Both the position numbers and the translations under genes were made by a program. From Virgibacillus halodenitrificans JCM 12304 (GTDB taxonomy: Bacteria; Bacillota; Bacilli; Bacillales; Amphibacillaceae), in the NCBI RefSeq assembly GCF_001310895.1, contig NZ_BAZS01000019.1, forward strand, positions 1 through 64,000: a stretch of DNA of 64,000 nucleotides, written 5' to 3'. Shown in pieces: positions 58,146-64,000 of this stretch (position 1 is its first letter; the number at the start of each line of letters is the position of its first letter). The notes under the pieces are model-generated. The model had not been told where the DNA came from and did not search any database. It saw only the letters and a list, made by a program, of their open reading frames with translations.

Positions 58146-59618
58146 ATGAAACTGAAAGAATTGCTGGATGTTATACCTTTTTACCAAAAAACGCAATCAG
58201 TAGAAGAAATTGAGATTACTAACATTGAAATGGACTCCAGAAAAGTGGAAGAAGGTAATCTTTTTGTTTGTATTTCTGGTTTCACCGTAGACGGACATGA
58301 TTATGTGAAGGAAGCGGTGAAAAATGGCGCAATTACCATTATCGCTGAAAAGGAAGTTAAGACGACTGTACCTGTAATTGTGGTTCCTGATACTTCACGT
58401 GTTTTATCCATGCTTGCGGTTAAATTCTATGGAAACCCAACAGGGAAATTACCTTTAATTGGGGTTACTGGTACAAACGGAAAAACAACTGTGTCATATG
58501 TCTTAGAGAAAATATTCAACGAGTTTCAGAAAAAAACAGGCATAATAGGCACCATTCAAACTAAAATTGGTGATAGTAGTTATCCGGTTAATAATACAAC
58601 GCCAGACGCGTTACATTTACAAAAAACTTTCCATGAAATGCAAAAACAGAACGTAGAGCAGGTAATTATGGAGGTATCTTCGCATGCCCTTGATCAGGGA
58701 AGAGTATATGGTTGCGATTTTGATATAGCCATTTTTACTAACTTATCACAAGATCATTTGGACTATCATAAGAATATAGATGATTACCTTCGTGCAAAAA
58801 GTCTTTTGTTTTCGCAACTAGGAAATTCATATCTTAAACAACCACAGAAATATGCTGTAATCAACGAAGACGATGCTTCTAGCACACTTCTTAAAAAGAG
58901 TACAGCCCAACATGTAATTACTTATGGCTGTAAAAATGAATCCCAAGTTATGGCAAAGAATATTAAACTGAACACGTTTGGTACGTCATTTGAGTTACAG
59001 ACACCAGTTGGGTCTATTTCAATTCAAAGTAACCTGATTGGTATGTTTAATGTATATAATATGCTTGCTGCAAGTGCTGCTGCAATAACTTCACTTATTC
59101 CATTAGATACGATTAAAATTGCCTTGGAATCTATTTCCGGTGTAAATGGCAGATTTGAACCTGTAAACGAAGGGCAAAACTATTCAGTGGTTGTTGATTA
59201 TGCACATACGCCGGATTCATTGGAAAATGTATTACAAACTGCAAAGGAATTTGCAAACCAAAAAGTGTTTGTGGTTGTAGGTTGTGGAGGAGACAGAGAT
59301 AGGACAAAGCGACCTTTAATGGCGAAAATAGCTGTGAAATATGCTGATCTTGCAATCTTCACCTCTGATAACCCGCGTACGGAAGATCCGAAAGCAATTT
59401 TGCAGGATATGACAACAGGCCTAGAGGAAGAAAATTATAAGGTTATTGAGCAAAGAAAAGAAGCAATTCAATTCGCTGTTAAGTGTGCGGAAGAGGATGA
59501 TATTATTTTGATAGCAGGTAAAGGTCATGAAACATATCAGCAAATTGGCAAGGTTAAGTATGACTTTGATGACAGGGAAGTTGCTCGTAAAGCAATCCAG
59601 GATAAGGAGAATGTTTGA
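58146..59618 (+). CDS. murE: UDP-MurNAc-L-Ala-D-Glu:meso-DAP ligase
   Basis: Adds meso-diaminopimelate as the third residue of the peptidoglycan stem. 490 residues. ATP-binding GVTGTNGKTT (about 106-115), EVSSHALDQGRV, and SDNPRTEDP (about 408-416), the DNPR-type motif that marks m-DAP, not lysine, specificity. ATG at 58146 matches the family start MKLKEL; an earlier ATG at 58137 is possible. Overlaps murF by 1 nt. Confidence 0.95.
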   Translation: MKLKELLDVIPFYQKTQSVEEIEITNIEMDSRKVEEGNLFVCISGFTVDGHDYVKEAVKNGAITIIAEKEVKTTVPVIVVPDTSRVLSMLAVKFYGNPTGKLPLIGVTGTNGKTTVSYVLEKIFNEFQKKTGIIGTIQTKIGDSSYPVNNTTPDALHLQKTFHEMQKQNVEQVIMEVSSHALDQGRVYGCDFDIAIFTNLSQDHLDYHKNIDDYLRAKSLLFSQLGNSYLKQPQKYAVINEDDASSTLLKKSTAQHVITYGCKNESQVMAKNIKLNTFGTSFELQTPVGSISIQSNLIGMFNVYNMLAASAAAITSLIPLDTIKIALESISGVNGRFEPVNEGQNYSVVVDYAHTPDSLENVLQTAKEFANQKVFVVVGCGGDRDRTKRPLMAKIAVKYADLAIFTSDNPRTEDPKAILQDMTTGLEEENYKVIEQRKEAIQFAVKCAEEDDIILIAGKGHETYQQIGKVKYDFDDREVARKAIQDKENV

Positions 59619-60982
59619 TGTTATTTACTATAGATTGGTTGGCAGGATTTTTGCCCAGCTTCAAAGGACAGCTTGATGAGGAAATTATAATAAATGAAGT
59701 TGTGACAGACAGTCGAATTAAAGTAAATAAATCATTGTTTATTCCATTGATTGGCGAGAACTTCGATGGGCATGAATACGTTCATCAAGCAGTTGAAAAT
59801 GGGGCTGTTGCTATTCTGTGGACAAAGGAAAAGAAACTCCCACAATCGTTACCTAGCGATTTGCTGATATTTTTTGTGGATGATACGTTATTAGCTCTTC
59901 AACAAATTTCTTCAGAATACAGAAAAGAAGTAAACCCAGTGGTTATAGGAATTACAGGGTCTAATGGAAAGACAACTACAAAAGACTTGGTAGCTTCCGT
60001 TATGAAAACTACCTATAAAACACATGCGACAAAAGGGAATTTAAATAATCACATTGGTGTTCCATTGACTATTCTTTCCATGAAGAGAGATACTGAAGTG
60101 CTTATCCTTGAAATGGGGATGAGTGATTTTGGGGAAATAGACAGATTGTCTAAAATTGCAGTTCCCGATTATGTTGTGATTACAAATATTGGAGAATCAC
60201 ATATTGAGTATTTAGGTTCACGTAAAGGTATTTCTGAAGCAAAAATGGAAATTTTAAATGGGTTAAAAAAAGAAGGTTTAGCTATAATCGATGGAGACGA
60301 AGCTCTTTTAAAACAACTACATAGTAAGAAAAATGTACGCACCTGCGGCTATGATTCCCATAACACCAATGTAATTGAAAAATGTGTAGTTGGTCATAGC
60401 CAAACCAATTTCCAATTATCTGATGGCAATTCTTACTCGATACCTTTATTAGGAAAACATCATGCCAAGAATGCTTCTTTTGCTATACTGTTGGCAAAGG
60501 AAATGAAGATTCCTACTGCAAATATAAAGGACGGATTAAATTCATTAGAGCAAACTTCCATGCGCTTCCAATTAGTACAGGGGATAAACGGTGTTTCTGT
60601 GATAAATGATACCTATAATGCCTCTCCTACATCTATGATAGCTTCAATTGAAGTTATGAAACAAATGGAAGGCTATCAAGAAAGAATATTAGTATTGGGA
60701 GATGTTTTAGAATTAGGTGCTTATTCAGAGGAACTACACCGTTCTATAGCGCATGAGATCATACATCCTATTACTGTGGTATATACTTTTGGGGAAGAAG
60801 CAAAATTCATCTCTGATGAAATAAGTCGTATGTCTTCCGCAATTAAGGTAGAGCATTTTACTTCTAAGGAAGAATTGGTAGGGGATTTAAGCTCTTACTT
60901 AAATCCTGGAACGATAATTTTGGTTAAGGCGTCTAGAGGTTTGAAGTTTGAAACAATTGTAAACCAATTAACAAAAAAATAA
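59618..60982 (+). CDS. murF: UDP-MurNAc-tripeptide D-Ala-D-Ala ligase
   Basis: Completes the UDP-MurNAc-pentapeptide. 454 residues. ATP site [18 protein letters not shown] (about 111-128); [15 protein letters not shown] typical of Mur[12 protein letters not shown] (about 328-338). Coupled to murE by an overlapping TGATG. In B. subtilis murF is not in the dcw cluster, so this order (murE-murF-mraY) is different. Confidence 0.95.
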   Translation: MLFTIDWLAGFLPSFKGQLDEEIIINEVVTDSRIKVNKSLFIPLIGENFDGHEYVHQAVENGAVAILWTKEKKLPQSLPSDLLIFFVDDTLLALQQISSEYRKEVNPVVIGITGSNGKTTTKDLVASVMKTTYKTHATKGNLNNHIGVPLTILSMKRDTEVLILEMGMSDFGEIDRLSKIAVPDYVVITNIGESHIEYLGSRKGISEAKMEILNGLKKEGLAIIDGDEALLKQLHSKKNVRTCGYDSHNTNVIEKCVVGHSQTNFQLSDGNSYSIPLLGKHHAKNASFAILLAKEMKIPTANIKDGLNSLEQTSMRFQLVQGINGVSVINDTYNASPTSMIASIEVMKQMEGYQERILVLGDVLELGAYSEELHRSIAHEIIHPITVVYTFGEEAKFISDEISRMSSAIKVEHFTSKEELVGDLSSYLNPGTIILVKASRGLKFETIVNQLTKK

Positions 60983-61016
60983 AATGTGGACGGTTATTGT
61001 ACAAGGAGGAGAAACA

Positions 61017-62000
61017 GTGAATTTTTCAATATTACTACTGACGATTGCAATTGCATTTTTAATTACCGTCCTTTTATCTCCAATATTTATTCCATTTTTA
61101 AGAAGGTTAAAGTTTGGGCAAAGCATTAGAGAAGAAGGACCACAATCACACATGAAAAAAACAGGTACACCAACAATGGGAGGAATAATGATCATCTTCA
61201 GTGTTATTATTACCTCCTTAGTCATGGTATGGAAAGCCTCCGCTAGCGGGATTGACTATCAGTTGGGCTTATTACTTTTTGTGCTTTTCGGGTATGGCCT
61301 TTTGGGTTTCCTTGATGATTTTATTAAAGTAGCATTAAAACGTAATTTAGGTCTTACTTCCAAGCAGAAGATGATAGGGCAAATAATTATTGCGCTTATA
61401 TTCTATTTTATTTTAGAGAGTAAAGGCTTTGAAACCAGTATACAAATCCCTGGAACCGATCTTCAATGGGAATTGGGTTGGGCATATGCGTTATTAATTA
61501 TATTTATGCTTGTAGGCTCTTCCAATGCAGTAAATCTTACTGACGGTCTAGATGGTCTGCTTGCGGGTACTGCTGCCATAGCTTTTGGTGCCTTTGGGAT
61601 TCTTGCCTGGTACCAAATGCCGGGAAGTGGAGTAACCATTTTCTCATTAGCTGTAGTTGGCGCATTGCTTGGATTTTTAGTGTTTAATGCTCATCCAGCC
61701 AAGGTATTTATGGGGGACACTGGCTCTCTGGCTTTAGGTGGAGCAATTGCCGCAATTGCCATTATGACGAAGCTGGAAATCCTACTGGTAATCATTGGTG
61801 GGGTATTTGTTATTGAGACCCTTTCAGTAATTATTCAAGTCATCTCATTTAAAACTACAGGCAAAAGGGTGTTTAAGATGAGTCCCCTCCATCATCACTA
61901 TGAATTGTTGGGATGGTCAGAATGGCGAGTAGTTACTACCTTTTGGCTTATCGGACTAATATTCGCAGGCTTAGGCATTTATATTGAGGTGGGGATATAA
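61017..62000 (+). CDS. mraY: Phospho-MurNAc-pentapeptide translocase
   Basis: Membrane enzyme making lipid I from UDP-MurNAc-pentapeptide and undecaprenyl phosphate. 327 residues, ten helices. [16 protein letters not shown] (about 40-55), the aspartate motif GFLDDFIK and [12 protein letters not shown], and the histidine loop [13 protein letters not shown] near the C-terminus. GTG at 61017 follows AAGGAGGAG; the ORF could extend to an ATG at 60984 but that leaves the site internal. Last base overlaps murD. Confidence 0.95.
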   Translation: MNFSILLLTIAIAFLITVLLSPIFIPFLRRLKFGQSIREEGPQSHMKKTGTPTMGGIMIIFSVIITSLVMVWKASASGIDYQLGLLLFVLFGYGLLGFLDDFIKVALKRNLGLTSKQKMIGQIIIALIFYFILESKGFETSIQIPGTDLQWELGWAYALLIIFMLVGSSNAVNLTDGLDGLLAGTAAIAFGAFGILAWYQMPGSGVTIFSLAVVGALLGFLVFNAHPAKVFMGDTGSLALGGAIAAIAIMTKLEILLVIIGGVFVIETLSVIIQVISFKTTGKRVFKMSPLHHHYELLGWSEWRVVTTFWLIGLIFAGLGIYIEVGI

Positions 62001-63349
62001 TGAAAACTTTAGAAGCATTTCCTTACTCAAATATTCTTGTACTGGGATTGGCCAAAAGTGGAACGGCTGCTGCCAAAGTATTATTGAAAAATAATAAGTA
62101 TGTCCGAATTAATGATGGAAAGGCAATACAAAGTAATGATCAAATAGAAGAATTAAAAGAGATGGGTGCCGAAGTAATTATTGGTTCCCATCCGTTCTCT
62201 GTATTGGATGACATACAAATTGTTGTGAAGAATCCTGGGATACCATATGATAATCCAATCGTGGCTGAAGCTGAAAAAAGAAATATTCCTGTTATTACTG
62301 AAATAGAAATAGCAGGATTGCTAACAAAAGGGCCTATAATTGGAATAACTGGTTCGAATGGAAAAACTACTACAACCACTTTAATAACGGAAATGCTCAA
62401 GTGTAGTCAAAAACCGGTAAAGGTTGCTGGTAATATTGGCAAAGTAGCAACTGATATAGCGCAAACAACCGACGAAGATGAAACTATGGTGATTGAGCTT
62501 TCTTCCTTTCAATTACAAGGTATAAAGAACTTCAAACCGAATATTGCAGTATTATTAAATATTTATGAAGCTCACCTTGATTACCATAAAACATTTGAGA
62601 ACTATAAAGCAGCAAAGTTTAACATATTTAAATCACAAACTAAGAATGATTATCTGGTTTATAATGCGGATGATCCCACTATTATTGAAGCAATTCATAA
62701 TGCCGATTCTATAAAAATTCCCTTCTCCAGGAAGAAGCAACTAAATGAAGGTGTCTGGATAGATGAACAGTATGTGTACTTTAAGAATGAGCGAGTAATG
62801 AGTAGAAAGGATATTGTTTTGGTTGGTGAGCATAACTTGGAAAATATCCTGGCTGCAATTGCTGCAGCTAAATTAAATGGGGCGACAAATAGTGGAATAT
62901 ATCAAGTACTTACTACTTTTCAAGGAGTAAAACATCGTTTGCAATTTGTAGATACGATAAATAATAGAACATTCTATAATGATTCAAAAGCTACCAATAT
63001 TTTAGCCACTCAAAAAGCGCTCGGTGCTTTTAAAAACTCTATTATTTTACTAGCAGGTGGGTTAGATCGAGGCAATGAGTTTCATGATCTTTTACCATTC
63101 CTAAAAAAAGTGAAGGGTATGGTTGTGTTTGGGCAAACGGCTGACAAATTGGCTGGAATTGCTAAAGAGGCTCAAATACCAATTGTAGTAAAAACGGAAA
63201 ACGTACAAATGGCTGTAAAAGAAGCTTATGAAATTTCCGCGCCTGCAGATACTATTTTATTATCTCCTGCGTGTGCAAGTTGGGATCAGTACAAAACCTT
63301 TGAAGAAAGAGGAGACATGTTTATACAAGCCGTGCATACATTAAGATAG
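62000..63349 (+). CDS. murD: UDP-MurNAc-L-alanine:D-glutamate ligase
   Basis: Adds D-glutamate. 449 residues. N-terminal Rossmann motif VLGLAKSGTAAAKVL, ATP site [15 protein letters not shown] (about 115-129), DSKATN (about 329), LLSPACASWDQYKTFEERGD near the end. ATG overlaps the mraY stop (TAATG). Confidence 0.96.
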   Translation: MKTLEAFPYSNILVLGLAKSGTAAAKVLLKNNKYVRINDGKAIQSNDQIEELKEMGAEVIIGSHPFSVLDDIQIVVKNPGIPYDNPIVAEAEKRNIPVITEIEIAGLLTKGPIIGITGSNGKTTTTTLITEMLKCSQKPVKVAGNIGKVATDIAQTTDEDETMVIELSSFQLQGIKNFKPNIAVLLNIYEAHLDYHKTFENYKAAKFNIFKSQTKNDYLVYNADDPTIIEAIHNADSIKIPFSRKKQLNEGVWIDEQYVYFKNERVMSRKDIVLVGEHNLENILAAIAAAKLNGATNSGIYQVLTTFQGVKHRLQFVDTINNRTFYNDSKATNILATQKALGAFKNSIILLAGGLDRGNEFHDLLPFLKKVKGMVVFGQTADKLAGIAKEAQIPIVVKTENVQMAVKEAYEISAPADTILLSPACASWDQYKTFEERGDMFIQAVHTLR

Positions 63350-63395
63350 GGGGCTTGTTTTAAACAGACGAAAATAAACTATCATATAAATAAAA

Positions 63396-63433
63396 CAACA
63401 CCCCTGCAATTTCAAATTTGAGGGGTGTTTTTC
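63396..63433 (+). terminator. Terminator-like hairpin overlapping the spoVE ribosome binding site
   Basis: 9-bp stem AACACCCCT (63397-63405) and AGGGGTGTT (63421-63429), then T3CT3. The 3' arm is AGGGGTG, the only good ribosome binding sequence before the spoVE TTG. Confidence 0.75.
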
Positions 63434-63434
63434 T

Positions 63435-64000
63435 TTGCAAAAAACAGTTAAAACTTACCATAAACCTGATTATATTCTGTTGGGTGTGATTATAAGCTTG
63501 CTTATTATTGGTATTGTTATGGTTTATAGCTCTTCTTATATTTGGTCTGAGTATAAGTTTGGAGATTCATTTTATTATTTAAAAAGACAGCTCTTATTTG
63601 CTACTGCGGGAATATTCTCTATGTTTTTTGTAATGTTTATTCCATATTCAACATGGATGAGATATGCGAAAGTAATACTTCTTTCTTGCTTCATCTTGTT
63701 ATTCCTTGTGTTAATACCTGGTGTCGGCATGGTAAGAGGTGGTGCCCAAAGTTGGATTGGAGTAGGCGCATTTAGTGTACAACCATCAGAATTTATGAAA
63801 TTGGGTTTAATTATTTTTCTAGCAACTTTTTTATCCAAAAACCAAAAAAAGATTACTTCCTTCAAAGAAGGATTTTTTCCTTCCATTATCCTCATATTTA
63901 CCGCCTTTGGCTTAATCATGCTGCAACCTGATTTGGGTACAGGTATGGTACTTGTATTAACGTCTATGATTATGGTTTTTGTTACTGGGGCACGCCTATC
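63435..64000 (+). CDS. spoVE: SpoVE, sporulation SEDS glycosyltransferase (partial)
   Basis: Lipid II polymerase of the spore cortex, partner of SpoVD. Only the first 188 codons lie in the window; the frame is open to the edge. TTG start (63435) preceded by AGGGGTG. Translated start is QKTVKTYHKPDYILLGV; then membrane helices, MVYSSSY near residue 30-36, YYLKRQLLF, LIPGVGMVRGGAQSWIGVG, FSVQPSEFMKLGLI and MLQPDLGTGM. These match SpoVE/FtsW. murD-spoVE is the B. subtilis order; murG is expected next. Confidence 0.93.
   Translation, partial: MQKTVKTYHKPDYILLGVIISLLIIGIVMVYSSSYIWSEYKFGDSFYYLKRQLLFATAGIFSMFFVMFIPYSTWMRYAKVILLSCFILLFLVLIPGVGMVRGGAQSWIGVGAFSVQPSEFMKLGLIIFLATFLSKNQKKITSFKEGFFPSIILIFTAFGLIMLQPDLGTGMVLVLTSMIMVFVTGARL

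Overview
The window is a low-GC Firmicute chromosome segment. Gene content and order closely follow the Bacillus subtilis block rnjA-def-pdhABCD-speA-ykt-yla-ftsW-pycA-cta-ylb-dcw. Endospore genes (spoVD, spoVE, ylbJ, ylaJ, an RsfA-type regulator), bacillithiol synthesis (bshC), meso-DAP peptidoglycan enzymes and caa3 oxidase point to Bacillaceae. A halophilic or alkaliphilic genus near Oceanobacillus or Virgibacillus is my guess from protein flavour and the style of intergenic repeats; it is inference, not proof. I see no rRNA, tRNA, CRISPR array, insertion sequence with a transposase, or prophage.

Layout. 0-5 kb: rnjA and rpoY (minus), a possible 31-residue ORF, a HAD phosphatase, peptide deformylase, lipoprotein YkyA. 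5-10 kb: the pyruvate dehydrogenase operon pdhABCD. 10-18 kb: a small lipoprotein, a polysaccharide deacetylase lipoprotein, a repeat-filled gap, the SR1/SR1P dual-function RNA with CcpN-type operators, speA (minus), a nitronate monooxygenase-like enzyme, yktA, yktB, an inositol phosphatase. 17.5-20.7 kb: small yla genes, many paired convergently over shared hairpin terminators. 20.8-34 kb: ftsW-pycA, then divergent ctaA and ctaBCDEF, with ctaG and a DUF420 gene behind a second repeat island. 34-50 kb: an AI-2E-type permease, a YugN-like gene, ylbC-D-E-F-G, a structured leader before rsmD-coaD, ylbJ, ylbL, tmcAL, ylbN-rpmF, an enoyl-CoA hydratase, ylbO-like, ylbP-like, panE. 49.5-64 kb: DUF3397, bshC and the division and cell-wall cluster mraZ-rsmH-ftsL-pbpB-spoVD-murE-murF-mraY-murD-spoVE (cut by the window end).

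Function. The segment combines central carbon flux (pyruvate dehydrogenase, pyruvate carboxylase, SR1P/CcpN sugar control), terminal respiration and haem A supply, RNA decay (RNase J1, YlbF), and lipid II synthesis with septal and spore-cortex enzymes.

The most notable points are: (1) three conserved genes (pdhA, ylbL, ylbN) each interrupted by what looks like one missing base in a short base run, most simply sequence error; (2) a family of mosaic intergenic repeats in five places, with terminal inverted repeats, an internally deleted copy and an inverted core; (3) the SR1 locus with two perfect CcpN-consensus sites and a perfect 48-bp palindromic terminator; (4) a terminator-like hairpin that contains the only good ribosome binding site of spoVE; (5) murF placed inside the dcw cluster, unlike B. 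subtilis. I did not find a clearly new multi-gene system; this is mostly core genome.
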